A stretch of DNA of 64,000 nt from Paenibacillus macerans (GCF_900454495.1 NZ_UGSI01000002.1:62001-126000); one strand, 5' to 3'; positions 18,241 to 27,665 are shown, numbered from the stretch's first letter. Made by a program: numbers and translations. The notes: a model not told the origin generated them from the sequence alone.

Positions 18241-18954
18241 TTAGGTTGAACCTTCAATATACCATCTCAATTCTTTTCGAAAGAAAGGAACCCCTTCAGT
18301 ATTTTCGTAATCATAAACCATTAAATAGAGTTTGCTAACTTGATTTGCTAACTGAAGTACGAGCTGATCATTTTCTATTTCTTCCATTTTTAAACCACTA
18401 ACATCGAGATATGCAGGATAAACAGCCGTGGACAAAGCTGAACTTTTGATCAAATAAGTAAAAAACTCGTTTTCAATAACCTCTCTGCCATCACCTTCTA
18501 TTTCAAAACATCCTAACTGGCGATAATCATTCTGAAATTTTCTGCCTAGAATAAAGTGGCCAATTTCATTGTTAACCAGTTTTTCTTTAATCATTCTTTC
18601 AAAAACCTTATAAGCTATATCTTTGGCGTTATTAACTTGGAGACCGCATGGTTGCCCGTATCGGGTCTTTGTTACAGTAACGGAATCAAAAATCATGCTA
18701 AACATTAAAGCTTCATCATCCACTTTATTAGTGATAAAGAAGGAGCAATCTTCTATATTGGAGCTTCCTAGCTCTCTTTGATAAAAATAATGCCTAGCCA
18801 AGATCCCTTGAATGTTGATCATGTTGATCAGGATTTCTTTTATTTGCTCTTCGTCAGTCGTTGAAATAACAGGCAGTTTACGAACAACGAGCTGACTTGG
18901 AGAAAAAAAGGAAGTGTGGTTATCCTTCATTTCGTTAAAGCTGATCTTTTTCAT
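18241..18954 (-). CDS. Unrecognised cytoplasmic protein, AT-rich gene
   Basis: A 237-residue soluble protein with no signal peptide, no membrane helix and no family I can name. It starts ATG after GAGGGT. The composition is rich in Lys, Glu, Ile, Asn and Phe, and the gene is clearly more AT-rich than purA or the wal genes beside it, which suggests acquisition. Short conserved-looking blocks are ILARHYFYQRELG, RYGQPCGLQVNNAKDIA and LYLMVYDYENTEG. It stands alone between terminators, facing the purA terminator. A 35-bp palindrome lies 30 bases upstream of its start and may control it. Confidence 0.65.
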   Translation of the reverse strand: MKKISFNEMKDNHTSFFSPSQLVVRKLPVISTTDEEQIKEILINMINIQGILARHYFYQRELGSSNIEDCSFFITNKVDDEALMFSMIFDSVTVTKTRYGQPCGLQVNNAKDIAYKVFERMIKEKLVNNEIGHFILGRKFQNDYRQLGCFEIEGDGREVIENEFFTYLIKSSALSTAVYPAYLDVSGLKMEEIENDQLVLQLANQVSKLYLMVYDYENTEGVPFFRKELRWYIEGST

Positions 18955-18983
18955 ACCCTCACCATTTTCTTAAAAAGTGGAAA

Positions 18984-19018
18984 TAGGTGAACTAACTACT
19001 TGGTAGTTAATTCACCTA
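18984..19018 (-). promoter_or_regulatory. 35-bp palindrome upstream of the unrecognised gene
   Basis: TAGGTGAACTAACTAC and GTAGTTAATTCACCTA are inverted arms matching at 15 of 16 positions around TTG. It begins 30 bases before the start codon. It could be a repressor operator or a leader hairpin; no T run follows on either strand, so a terminator is unlikely. Confidence 0.6.
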
Positions 19019-19130
19019 AATCCTCTCTCTTTTACTTGTGCTTCCTTTACATTAACACGTTATAGGGAGCCATTCAAAAAGTGATGGGATTGAAACCGGA
19101 ATGGGCTACGACTCAGTTAGGCAAATCAAC

Positions 19131-19204
19131 TGCAAAAGTGCATCTGTTTTGGGGCTATCGGCTAAAAAAGAATCTTTTGAGCGGAAATGAACTGCACTTT
19201 TGCA
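19131..19204. repeat. Hairpin repeat with TGCAAAAGTGCA arms, copy 1
   Basis: TGCAAAAGTGCA at 19131 and TGCACTTTTGCA at 19193 are exact inverted arms 50 bases apart. A related, shorter copy is at 47087. No gene is seen in 19019-19346. Confidence 0.6.
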
Positions 19205-19346
19205 TTTCGCCTGGGATTTTGCATTAACTCACTGTCCCTACCCGATATTTACACAAAACTATTCTAAGTCGATGCAGATTGAATCTTTCTTCTGCTGTCC
19301 ATACTAGAGCTAGATGAGTTGCAAGGATAGAAGGAGGAAATCATTC

Positions 19347-20135
19347 ATGAAATGGATCGGCTGGCTGCTGAAATTATGCGCGACGATCGTGGCGGTAAGC
19401 CTGATCAGTGTGGTGACAACGGGCTATGTGGTAAATATGTATATCGGATCACTGCTAAGCAGTTTCAATCTTCCTATGGTGGGTCAGGCGCCAAGTGTGG
19501 GCAGTATCGTGAAGGGGATGCTAAGTTTGGGCGGAGGCAACAGCAAGACCGGAGAGAATAATCAAACCGCGGATGCGGATGGGAGTACTGTAGGGGGAGG
19601 GCACAGCAGCAGCGGTGGCATTGCGGGCGGCGGAACCGACGGAACCGACGGAACCAATGGAAGCGCCGGGCAAAGCGGGAGCGCCTCCACAGGCGGCAAC
19701 AGCCCCTCGACAGCCGGCACGTCCACAGGCGGCTCTGGTGACGCGGCCACGGGCGCTAACGGCTCCTCCGGCCAGGCCGGCTCCGGTTCCCCAGGCACGG
19801 GGCAGGGAACCGGCGACAACGCCCCGGAAGACGCGCTGCCGGTCATGGGCGGGATGTCCTCCAGCGAGGCCGGACAGGGGGCATCGGATCAGGGCCAGCA
19901 GGTCGTGGTGACGCCGGATGATCTGATAGCGAAAAAGGACGAATTGCCGGACAAAGACAAGGAAGAGGTGTTCAAAATCCTCATGTCCAAGCTGCCGCAG
20001 GAGGATATGCAGTCGTTGACAGCAGCGCTGGAGGGCGGGTTGACGGAGGAGGAGTTGATCAACATCGAGCAGATTTTATCGAAACATCTGGATAAAACGG
20101 AATATGCCAAAGTGATGGAAATCCTCAAAAAATAG
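19347..20135 (+). CDS. Membrane-anchored Gly/Ser/Thr-rich protein of unknown function
   Basis: Protein of 262 residues starting at ATG 19347, nine bases after AGGAGG. One membrane helix lies near residues 7-33. A low-complexity Gly/Ser/Thr/Asn stretch follows (residues ~55-170) with short GTDGTDGTN-type repeats, and the C-terminal ~75 residues are a charged helical segment containing DELPDKDKEEVFKILMSKLPQEDMQ. It resembles extracytoplasmic proteins with a flexible spacer, but I know no family. Its place just upstream of the M23 peptidase and walRK, with a separate terminator, suggests an envelope role only by position. Confidence 0.7.
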   Translation: MKWIGWLLKLCATIVAVSLISVVTTGYVVNMYIGSLLSSFNLPMVGQAPSVGSIVKGMLSLGGGNSKTGENNQTADADGSTVGGGHSSSGGIAGGGTDGTDGTNGSAGQSGSASTGGNSPSTAGTSTGGSGDAATGANGSSGQAGSGSPGTGQGTGDNAPEDALPVMGGMSSSEAGQGASDQGQQVVVTPDDLIAKKDELPDKDKEEVFKILMSKLPQEDMQSLTAALEGGLTEEELINIEQILSKHLDKTEYAKVMEILKK

Positions 20136-20231
20136 AAGTTTAACCTGCGCTGGGCCGGACACGCCAGTGCTTCCGTGCACGCGGGTTGTAACCAAACGAA
20201 GGGTAAAAACGTTATTGATATATGGGCCAAG

Positions 20232-20255
20232 CCCGCGCGCTGCGCGGGTTTTTTG
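20232..20255 (+). terminator. Intrinsic terminator
   Basis: CCCGCG and CGCGGG around a 5-base loop, followed by six T. Confidence 0.85.
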
Positions 20256-20270
20256 CATGTTGACCCAAAG

Positions 20271-20300
20271 TTGAAATTCTTTGTCGGACTGTGTTAAAGT
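20271..20300 (+). promoter_or_regulatory. Probable promoter of the M23 peptidase gene
   Basis: TTGAAA and TAAAGT with an 18-base spacer, 78 bases before the start codon. No WalR-type direct repeat was recognised here. Confidence 0.5.
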
Positions 20301-20377
20301 AATCATTGGCGGTAAAAAGGTTAAAATTTTGAAACCATTTTTGGTCGAAATGAGTCGATGGAAAAAAGGAGATCAGT

Positions 20378-21949
20378 ATGAGAGGTTTCACGGGGAAACT
20401 TTGGCAGCTATGGCGCGGGGAGAAGTCCCGGACGCAGGAAAGTGACGGCCGCCCGGAAAATGATCTGGAGATATCCGAACAGACTGGAGAGGCGGAAGCC
20501 ACCAAGGCCTTGTCCAATATGCTTAAATCCCGCAAAACCGCTATAACGGCGGCAGCGGTCGTACTGGTTGCCGGATCGATTTACTTGGCGGTCCAGCAAT
20601 ACGTCAAAGCCAATACGGTGTCCTATTACAGGGTTTATATAGGCGGCAAGGAGATTGGCACCATCGCCAGCAAAGCGGAATATGAATCCGTTATCGAACG
20701 CAAAAAACAGGAATATAGACAAAAGTATCCCCATGCGGAAATGGCCGTACATACCGAAGGCATTACTTTGAAGCCGGAACAAGCTTATAAAGCGAAGGTG
20801 ACTTCCGGCGAAACGCTGGACGAGCTGTACAGTATGCTGACCGGATACGCCAAAAGCGTCGAGCTGAAAGTGGACGGAAAAGTCATTGCCATCGTGAAGG
20901 ATGAGGCGGCGGCGCAGGCGGTCCTGGAACGGGTTAAAGAAAAATACGTTCCGCAAACCGACCGGAAAACGCTGGCTTCCAAAGTGAAGTTGACCGGCGG
21001 GGCCAAATCCAAAACTTCCAAAACTTCGCAAGTGAAATCCAAGGGCGCCAGCGTCACGCTGGAGTCGGCCAAAATCACCGAGGAAGTGGCGCGGGGGGCC
21101 GTAGAAGCGGACCCGAACAAGGTGCTTACCGTTGACGAGGCGGTGCAAAAAATCGTGCAGGGCAACGAAGAGGCGATTGAGTACGAGGTGCGGGAAGGAG
21201 ATACGATATCCTCCATCGCCGCCCGGTTTGACGTGAGCCAGGCCGAATTGTTCGCCAATAACCCCGACGTCGAGGAGCGGACGATGCAAATCGGCACGGT
21301 GCTGAACGTAAAAGCGCTGCAGCCGGCTTTAACCGTCAGAACGGTGGAGAAGGTGACGGAAGAAATCGTGACCGAACCGCAGCTGATCATCCGCAAAAGC
21401 GATAACCTGAAGGCCGGCGAATCCAAGGTCGTCGCGAAAGGGTCGAACGGCCTGAAAACGATGGAATACCGCATCACCAAGGAAAACGGGATCGTCATTG
21501 CCGAGCAATGGCTCGGTCAGGACGTGACGAAAAAGGCGACGCCGCGGATCGTGCTGAAGGGAACGAAGGTGGTTGGCGAAGGAACCGGGCAGTTTGCCTT
21601 GCCGGTTTCGGGGGCAAACATTTCAAGCAGTTACGGCTCTCGCTGGGGGCGTATGCATAAAGGGGTCGATCTCGTATCCTCGGACCGCGACATCCTTGCG
21701 GCGGACGAGGGTGTGGTTTCTTTCACCGGGACGAAAACCGGATACGGCAACGTCATTATTATCGATCATAAAAACGGCTACGAAACGTTATACGGACATC
21801 TGAGCAAGATCAGCGTCAAGGAAGGCGAGATCGTGGAGAAAGGCGCGAAGATCGGGGTTATGGGCAGCACGGGCCGTTCCACCGGCACTCATCTGCATTT
21901 TGAAATCCATAAAAACGGGGGCGTCCAAAACCCGATGAAATACCTATAA
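20378..21949 (+). CDS. M23 metallopeptidase with LysM and G5 domains
   Basis: Predicted cell-wall endopeptidase of 523 residues. The first ~45 residues are cytoplasmic and one membrane helix spans about 48-68. Then come a long extracellular stalk, a LysM domain near 267-312 (YEVREGDTISSIAARFDVSQ), a G5 domain near 315-395, and the M23 domain from ~405. The zinc ligands are in HKGVDL and HLHFE. The protein ends right after the domain (NGGVQNPMKYL). ATG follows AAAGGAG. It is next to walRK, whose regulon in Bacillus is made of such wall hydrolases, so WalR control is plausible but unproven. Confidence 0.9.
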   Translation: MRGFTGKLWQLWRGEKSRTQESDGRPENDLEISEQTGEAEATKALSNMLKSRKTAITAAAVVLVAGSIYLAVQQYVKANTVSYYRVYIGGKEIGTIASKAEYESVIERKKQEYRQKYPHAEMAVHTEGITLKPEQAYKAKVTSGETLDELYSMLTGYAKSVELKVDGKVIAIVKDEAAAQAVLERVKEKYVPQTDRKTLASKVKLTGGAKSKTSKTSQVKSKGASVTLESAKITEEVARGAVEADPNKVLTVDEAVQKIVQGNEEAIEYEVREGDTISSIAARFDVSQAELFANNPDVEERTMQIGTVLNVKALQPALTVRTVEKVTEEIVTEPQLIIRKSDNLKAGESKVVAKGSNGLKTMEYRITKENGIVIAEQWLGQDVTKKATPRIVLKGTKVVGEGTGQFALPVSGANISSSYGSRWGRMHKGVDLVSSDRDILAADEGVVSFTGTKTGYGNVIIIDHKNGYETLYGHLSKISVKEGEIVEKGAKIGVMGSTGRSTGTHLHFEIHKNGGVQNPMKYL

Positions 21950-22060
21950 CAGAGATCAATAAAAAATCGGTTTAACCGTTCATGCTATCGAACGAAGTGC
22001 GAACTTGCTCTCAAAGTAACCGGACCGCGTTTAAGCATGTGCTATCTGCACCATCGATTT

Positions 22061-22106
22061 AGAAAGGCTGCCTTTCCCAATTAATTTCCGGAAAGGCAGC
22101 CTTTCT
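22061..22106. terminator. Strong hairpin, probable terminator before walR
   Basis: AGAAAGGCTGCCTTTCC and its exact complement form a 17-bp stem around a 12-base loop. The T run is short, so efficiency is uncertain; the hairpin is symmetrical and could work in both directions. Confidence 0.75.
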
Positions 22107-22212
22107 CACGTGGCAGGCATTAAAGTTTCCCGGATGGCTGATGCCGCCGAGGATATGGTAAGATAGAGGGAGATGGAAGCCATGACCGAGAGTTTGGGGG
22201 TGAACCTGTGTC

Positions 22213-22929
22213 ATGCAAGGCAAAATTTTGGTAGTGGACGATGAGAAACCGATTGCGGATATTTTAAAATTCAATTTAGAAAAAGAGGGCTACGAGGTCA
22301 TTCTCGCTTTCGACGGCATCGAGGCGGTGGAACTGGCGTTTTCCGAGCAGCCGGACCTCATTTTGCTCGATTTGATGCTGCCCGGCAAAGACGGCATGGA
22401 CGTGTGCCGAGAAGTACGGGCGAAGCTGGAAACGCCGATCATCATGCTGACCGCCAAGGACGGGGAGATCGACAAAGTGCTGGGGCTCGAGCTTGGGGCG
22501 GACGACTATGTGACCAAGCCGTTCAGCACGCGTGAGCTGCTGGCCCGGGTCAAGGCGCAGATGCGCAGACGGCAGAAGCCGGCGGTGCAGGACGGGGCCG
22601 AAGATACGAAGCAGGGCATCAGCCTGTTCGAACTGTTCATCGACACGGACATGTATACGGTGCATAAGAACGGCGAGCCGCTGGATTTAACCCACCGGGA
22701 ATTCGAACTGGTGCATTACCTGGTCAAAAACGCCGGCAAAGTCATGACCCGCGAGCATTTGCTGCAGGCGGTGTGGGGGTTCGAATATTTCGGCGACGTG
22801 CGCACGGTCGACGTGACGATCCGGCGGCTGCGCGAGAAGATCGAGAAAGACCCGAGCAAGCCGGAGTATATTTTGACGCGGCGCGGGCTCGGTTACATGA
22901 TGCGGAGCTCTAAGGCGGGTGGATTCTAA
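22213..22929 (+). CDS. walR: Response regulator WalR (YycF)
   Basis: Essential OmpR-type response regulator controlling cell-wall metabolism, 238 residues. The receiver domain contains the acidic pair D9/D10, the phosphoryl-accepting D53 in LILLDLMLPGKDG and K102 in TKPFSTREL. The winged-helix DNA-binding domain covers ~130-235 (GEPLDLTHREFELVHYL, VRTVDVTIRRLREKIE). ATG follows GGGGGTGA. The next gene, walK, starts 3 bases after the stop. The gene order walR-walK-walH-walI-walJ is intact and conserved in Bacillales. Confidence 0.97.
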   Translation: MQGKILVVDDEKPIADILKFNLEKEGYEVILAFDGIEAVELAFSEQPDLILLDLMLPGKDGMDVCREVRAKLETPIIMLTAKDGEIDKVLGLELGADDYVTKPFSTRELLARVKAQMRRRQKPAVQDGAEDTKQGISLFELFIDTDMYTVHKNGEPLDLTHREFELVHYLVKNAGKVMTREHLLQAVWGFEYFGDVRTVDVTIRRLREKIEKDPSKPEYILTRRGLGYMMRSSKAGGF

Positions 22930-22932
22930 GCG

Positions 22933-24756
22933 ATGAATCTGCCCTCCTTTTTTCGCACGATCCAGGCCAAGCTCATCATTATTTACGTACTGCTGATCCT
23001 GATCGCGATGCAACTGATCGGGGTCTATTTCGTGAGCGCGATGAAAACCTCGCTGACCAGCAATTTCAGCAAAGATCTGAATGAGCGGGCGGAGCTGATC
23101 TCCGTGCTGGCGGCGCAAAACCTGGGCGTGTCCGGGGAGTCGGCGGAGGAATCGCTGGAGAATCTCCGCGTGCTCGTCAACAATCTTTTCAGCATTAACG
23201 GGGCGGAGATTCAAGTACTTGACGCCAGCGGCAAGGTGCTCACGACGTCCAAACCATCGCACGCCGATTACGTCGGCACGAAAAACACGCAAACCGTGGT
23301 CAGCCGGGCGCTGCAAGGTATCCGGGACAACGAGGAATACATCATCGACGACGACAACGTCCGCAAGAAAGTGGTCGCCAAACCCGTCGTCAGCGGCGGG
23401 AAAATCGTCGGCGCGATCTATATCGCGGCTTCCATGACCGAGCTGTACAGCACGATGGAGCGGATTAATAACATCTTTATTTCCGGGATTTTGCTGGCGC
23501 TGGGCCTGACGGTGGTATTGTGCGTCATCCTGGCGCATACGATCACGTCGCCGATCAAGGAGCTGACGCGGCGGGCCACGGCGGTGGCGGAAGGGGAGTT
23601 CCACCAGAAAATGGCCGTGCTCGGCAACGATGAAATCGGCCAGCTCAGCAAGGCGTTTAACTATATGACGAGCCGGCTGCGCGACGCGCTGGCGCAAAAC
23701 GAAGAGGAGAAGGAGAAGCTCGCTTCGATTCTGACCAACATGAGCGACGGGGTGATCGCGACCGACGAGACCGGCCGGGTCATTCTGATGAACCGGCGGG
23801 CCGGCGAGATGCTGCAGGTCGAAGACGGCCTGGCCCTTGGGACGGACATCATGTCGCTGCTCCATTTGCCGCCGGAGGAGCAGGGCGTACTGGAGCAGGG
23901 GGCGATGCATTCGACGATTCTGGAGAACGGCGGACCGGACGGCAACGTGTACCTGATCCGGGTGACGTTTACGCCGATTCACCGGCGGGAGTTCGGGATC
24001 ATCGGCACGATCGCCGTGCTGCAGGATGTCACGGAGCAGGAGAAGCTGGAGGCCTCCCGGCGGGAATTCGTGGCCAACGTGTCGCACGAGCTGCGCACGC
24101 CGCTGACGACGATCAAAAGCTACACGGAGGCCTTGGAGGACGGGGCCCTGCAGGACCCGGAGCTGGGTCCGCGGTTTACCGCCGTCATCCAGAACCAGAC
24201 GGAGCGGATGATCCGCCTCGTCACCGACCTGCTGCACTTGTCGCGGCTCGATTCCAAGGAAGCGCAGCTGCGCAAGCAGCCGACCAGCGTGATGGAGATG
24301 CTGGAGGAGGTGGCCGACCGGTTTTCTTTTCAAATGCAGGAGAAAGAGATCAAGCCGACGCTGTTTATCGCCAGCGATGTGGACACGGCTTGGCTGGATC
24401 GGGACCAAATCGACCAGGTGCTGGACAACCTTATTTCGAACGCGATGAAATATACGCCGGAAGGCGGAACGATCGCGCTGGAGGCCCGCAAGAACGAAGA
24501 CGGGCAGCTCGCCGTCTCGGTGCAGGATAACGGGATCGGCATCCCGAAAAAGGACCTGGACCGGATTTTCGAGCGGTTTTACCGCGTAGATAAGGCGCGT
24601 TCGCGGAATATGGGCGGTACGGGCCTCGGCCTGTCGATTGCCCGGGAAATTGTGAAGGCGCACGGAGGGACGATCTCCCTGCAGTCGGAATTCGGCAAAG
24701 GCACGAAAGTGACCTTTACGCTGCCGATGGAACCCCAAGGAGGCGAAGCGAGATGA
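22933..24756 (+). CDS. walK: Sensor histidine kinase WalK (YycG)
   Basis: Essential membrane kinase of 607 residues that phosphorylates WalR. Two membrane helices (residues ~13-35 and ~185-205) flank an extracellular PAS-like sensor domain. HAMP (~205-255), a cytoplasmic PAS domain (~265-370), the dimerisation domain with phospho-acceptor H385 in FVANVSHELRTPLTTIKSY, and an ATPase domain follow; the last shows DNLISNAMKYTPEGG, DNGIGIPKKDL and GGTGLGLSIAREIVKAHGG. The end overlaps walH by 4 bases. Confidence 0.97.
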   Translation: MNLPSFFRTIQAKLIIIYVLLILIAMQLIGVYFVSAMKTSLTSNFSKDLNERAELISVLAAQNLGVSGESAEESLENLRVLVNNLFSINGAEIQVLDASGKVLTTSKPSHADYVGTKNTQTVVSRALQGIRDNEEYIIDDDNVRKKVVAKPVVSGGKIVGAIYIAASMTELYSTMERINNIFISGILLALGLTVVLCVILAHTITSPIKELTRRATAVAEGEFHQKMAVLGNDEIGQLSKAFNYMTSRLRDALAQNEEEKEKLASILTNMSDGVIATDETGRVILMNRRAGEMLQVEDGLALGTDIMSLLHLPPEEQGVLEQGAMHSTILENGGPDGNVYLIRVTFTPIHRREFGIIGTIAVLQDVTEQEKLEASRREFVANVSHELRTPLTTIKSYTEALEDGALQDPELGPRFTAVIQNQTERMIRLVTDLLHLSRLDSKEAQLRKQPTSVMEMLEEVADRFSFQMQEKEIKPTLFIASDVDTAWLDRDQIDQVLDNLISNAMKYTPEGGTIALEARKNEDGQLAVSVQDNGIGIPKKDLDRIFERFYRVDKARSRNMGGTGLGLSIAREIVKAHGGTISLQSEFGKGTKVTFTLPMEPQGGEAR

Positions 24757-26048
24757 AAGAGAAGGTCAAATCGCTGACCTTGGCCTTGCTGGTGGCGTGC
24801 AGCCTGATCCAAAGCTATTTTCTGATTTACCAGCTGCCGGGGAGCAATCCGGTCGTCAAGTCGGGGAGCGACTATATCCGCACGGAAAACATGGGAACCG
24901 CCCTGAAAAGCGAGGATATGCTGTATCCGGCGCAGATTGCGGTGCATTTGGGCAAGGAGCGGCATACCGTTTTTTATCCCGATTCGACGTTTTACAACTT
25001 GATTTATTCGCGGCTGAAGGTCCGGCAATTTGACGGTTTCCAGCGCCACGCGGTGCAAAACTTCGATTGGCCGGCGATCCGCGGCAAACATGTCGGCATC
25101 GAGCTGGAGTTTGGGGACGGCATCCCGGTCGAACTGCTGCAGAAGGTGATGCAGATCGCTCCCGATCCGCTGTTCGATGCGGAAACGGTCAGCCGGCTGC
25201 TCATTTACAACACGGGAACCGAGGACCAGGTGCGGGTGTTTTTCTTCAGCTCGCAGGGGGATGTCGTTTATGAGGCGACCAAAGCCGACCTGACGGTGCA
25301 GGACGTGCAGCAGCAGGCCGATTTCGGCAAAAATTGGGTGCCGTACTCGCTGACGGCGGACGGCTACTACCTTCCCGAGGAGCCGGTCGAGCTGGTGGAA
25401 ACGGGCCTGAACATCGGGGTGTATTCGACGGAACAGATGCAGCGCAGCCTCTTTTTCGACCCGAGCATTACCCGGTACATCCGCGAAAAGGACGGTTCGG
25501 AAATTTATACGGACAGCAAGCGCAGTCTGCAGGTCAAACAGGACCGGAACTGGATCAACTACACCGATCCGGCGGCCCCTTCGGGAGGCGAAAACAGCCC
25601 GAGCAAAAACGTGCTGTCGGCGGTGGATTTCGTCAACCAGCACGGCGGCTGGAACGGCAAATACCGGCTGGAGCAAGCCGACGGGCTGAATGAAGACGAG
25701 CCTCGGGTTGTTTTTCAGCAGTATTACGGAGTCGGACAATACGGCGCTTTTCCGATCCTCGACCTGCCTTCGTTCCATTATGGAGCGATTTCCCTGATCA
25801 TGCGCCAGGGGACGATCACCGCCTACGAACGGTCGCTGATCTACAGCGCGGGCGGCAACTGGGAGAAGAAGGTCGTCGCACTGCCCGGCGGCAAAACGCT
25901 GCGGGAGCAGATCGCCAAGCTGCAGACGGGGGCGGACATCGCCCGCCTGTACCCGGCCTATCTGCCGTCCTTGTCCGAGGACGGGCTGCTGCTTGCGCCG
26001 ACCTGGGTGGCCGAGCTGAGCAACGGGGCGATCCGGATGCTGAGGTAG
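24753..26048 (+). CDS. walH: WalK regulator YycH (WalH)
   Basis: Membrane-anchored protein of 431 residues with one N-terminal helix (LTLALLVACSLIQSYFLIYQ) and a large extracytoplasmic part. By family it binds WalK together with YycI and modulates its activity. Segments such as DGYYLPEEPVELVETGLNIG and GYGQYGAFPI-like VGQYGAFPILDLP fit the YycH family. ATG lies in the ATGA overlap with walK, directly after AGGAGG. The length is typical (about 440-455 in Bacillus). Confidence 0.92.
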   Translation: MKEKVKSLTLALLVACSLIQSYFLIYQLPGSNPVVKSGSDYIRTENMGTALKSEDMLYPAQIAVHLGKERHTVFYPDSTFYNLIYSRLKVRQFDGFQRHAVQNFDWPAIRGKHVGIELEFGDGIPVELLQKVMQIAPDPLFDAETVSRLLIYNTGTEDQVRVFFFSSQGDVVYEATKADLTVQDVQQQADFGKNWVPYSLTADGYYLPEEPVELVETGLNIGVYSTEQMQRSLFFDPSITRYIREKDGSEIYTDSKRSLQVKQDRNWINYTDPAAPSGGENSPSKNVLSAVDFVNQHGGWNGKYRLEQADGLNEDEPRVVFQQYYGVGQYGAFPILDLPSFHYGAISLIMRQGTITAYERSLIYSAGGNWEKKVVALPGGKTLREQIAKLQTGADIARLYPAYLPSLSEDGLLLAPTWVAELSNGAIRMLR

Positions 26049-26099
26049 AGGCGGGGACGCAAATATAGATTTACGACTTTATCGAAGGGGGGATGAATC

Positions 26100-26849
26100 A
26101 TGGATTGGGGCCGGGCGAAAAATGTGCTGATTTACGCGTTTTTGCTGCTGAATCTGGTGCTTGGCTATCAGCTGTGGAACGGTGTGCGGGAGCAAAGGGA
26201 CTCCAATCTGGATATCACCTCCCTGGATAACAACACGCAAAGGATCATGGATGAGAAGCAGGTCCGCGTGCTGGCCAAAATTCCGACGGAGACGCCGGAG
26301 CTGGCTAAAATCGCTTACCGCTTCGTGGATGGCGAACAGCAGGGAAAAACCGTGGATTTGCCGGCGCCGGTGGACAGCAAGCTGATTTTTTCGCCGCGCG
26401 AGCTGGCCTTGGCGTTAAAAAACACGCTGCCGGATATCGATCAATACCGGTATGACGAGGTGGCGAGCAGCGCGGACGTGTTTGTTCTGCATCCGCTCGT
26501 CGACGGCAAGTGGCCGCTGTTTAAAATCGAGATGAAGCTGTTGGGCAGCAATCAGAAGATTGTTTCGTACCAGCGCCAGGCGATCGAAATCAGCCACCCC
26601 GGGGAAGAGAAGCCGCAGCGGGTGCTGTCGGCGTCGAAGGCGCTGGGCAATCTGATCGAGAACTTCCTGCCGGAAGGATCGGTTGTGACGGAAATCGAAT
26701 TGGGTTACTATGGCGAAGTGTTCGATTCCGACGCGCACCTGCCGGCCGCGCCGGCCTGGCGGTTTATGCTGGAGAGCGGCAAAGAGTACTACGTGCAGGG
26801 CATCAGCGGGGACGTTATCAGTCCGAACACAGAGAAGACAAAGGAGTAA
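26100..26849 (+). CDS. walI: WalK regulator YycI (WalI)
   Basis: Single-pass membrane protein of 249 residues. The N-terminus reads MDWGRAKNVLIYAFLLLNLVLGYQLW, the hallmark of YycI, and an extracellular YycH/YycI-type domain follows to the C-terminus. It acts with YycH on the WalK sensor in the membrane. ATG 26100 follows AAGGGGGGATG. It lies 51 bases after walH and 9 bases before walJ. Confidence 0.94.
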   Translation: MDWGRAKNVLIYAFLLLNLVLGYQLWNGVREQRDSNLDITSLDNNTQRIMDEKQVRVLAKIPTETPELAKIAYRFVDGEQQGKTVDLPAPVDSKLIFSPRELALALKNTLPDIDQYRYDEVASSADVFVLHPLVDGKWPLFKIEMKLLGSNQKIVSYQRQAIEISHPGEEKPQRVLSASKALGNLIENFLPEGSVVTEIELGYYGEVFDSDAHLPAAPAWRFMLESGKEYYVQGISGDVISPNTEKTKE

Positions 26850-26858
26850 TGGGAGATC

Positions 26859-27665
26859 ATGGGGATACGTTTTTCGGTGCTGTCGAGCGGTTCGACAGGC
26901 AATGCAACGCTGGTCGCGAATGGGGAAGTCACGCTGATGATCGACGCGGGCTTCAGCGCGAAGCGGATCGACGAGCTGATGATGGAGCGGGGAGTGACCG
27001 GGCAAGAGCTGTCCGGCATTTTGGTTACGCATGAGCATTCCGACCATATCAAAGGCTTGGGCGCGGTAGCCCGGAAGTACAATCTCCCGGTATACGCCAA
27101 CGAAAAGACGTGGGCCGCCATGGACAAAGCGATCGGGGCGATCCCGGACGATCAGCGCTGTGTGCTGGGCACGGGGGAAACACGCGACTTCGGCTCGCTG
27201 CGGGTGGAGTCGTTTGCGATTTCGCATGACGCCGCCGAACCGGTGGGCTACAACTTTTACGACGGCAAAGAGAAGCTGAGCGTGTGCACCGATCTCGGGT
27301 ATGCCAGCGACAAGGTGAAGGAAGCGATCTGCGACGCCGACGTGCTGGTGCTCGAAGCGAACCACGATATCGAGATGCTGCGCATGGGACGTTACCCGTG
27401 GAACATTAAGCGGCGCATCCTTGGCGATCTGGGGCATTTGTCCAACGAAGCGACCGGCGAGCTGATGAGCGAAATTCTGAACGGCCGTCTGAAGCGGGTG
27501 TACTTGGCGCATTTGAGCCGCGAGCACAACATGCTCGACCTGGCCAAAATGTCCGTGCGCAGCGCCATGGAGGACCGTGGCTGCTTCTACAAGGACAGCG
27601 AGTTCAAGCTGTGCGACACGTATTACGACCGCCCGACGCCCTGGGATGTGCTGAAGGAGCGGTGA
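26859..27665 (+). CDS. walJ: Metallo-beta-lactamase-fold exonuclease WalJ (YycJ)
   Basis: Cytoplasmic MBL-fold protein of 268 residues. The metal site THEHSDHIKGLG is intact, preceded by FSVLSSGSTGNATLV and LMIDAGFSAKRID, with later ligands in SHDAAEPV and HLSREHN. Family members have 5'-3' exonuclease activity and have been linked to mismatch repair and to coordination of division with the wal system. It closes the walRKHIJ operon. In Bacillus the next gene is htrC; here htrC lies about 33 kb further on. Confidence 0.95.
   Translation: MGIRFSVLSSGSTGNATLVANGEVTLMIDAGFSAKRIDELMMERGVTGQELSGILVTHEHSDHIKGLGAVARKYNLPVYANEKTWAAMDKAIGAIPDDQRCVLGTGETRDFGSLRVESFAISHDAAEPVGYNFYDGKEKLSVCTDLGYASDKVKEAICDADVLVLEANHDIEMLRMGRYPWNIKRRILGDLGHLSNEATGELMSEILNGRLKRVYLAHLSREHNMLDLAKMSVRSAMEDRGCFYKDSEFKLCDTYYDRPTPWDVLKER

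Noticed and set aside
22687..24738. 683-codon open frame antisense to walK
   Set aside because: It is a mirror frame of the GC-rich walK gene; walK has complete kinase motifs and a tight operon position.
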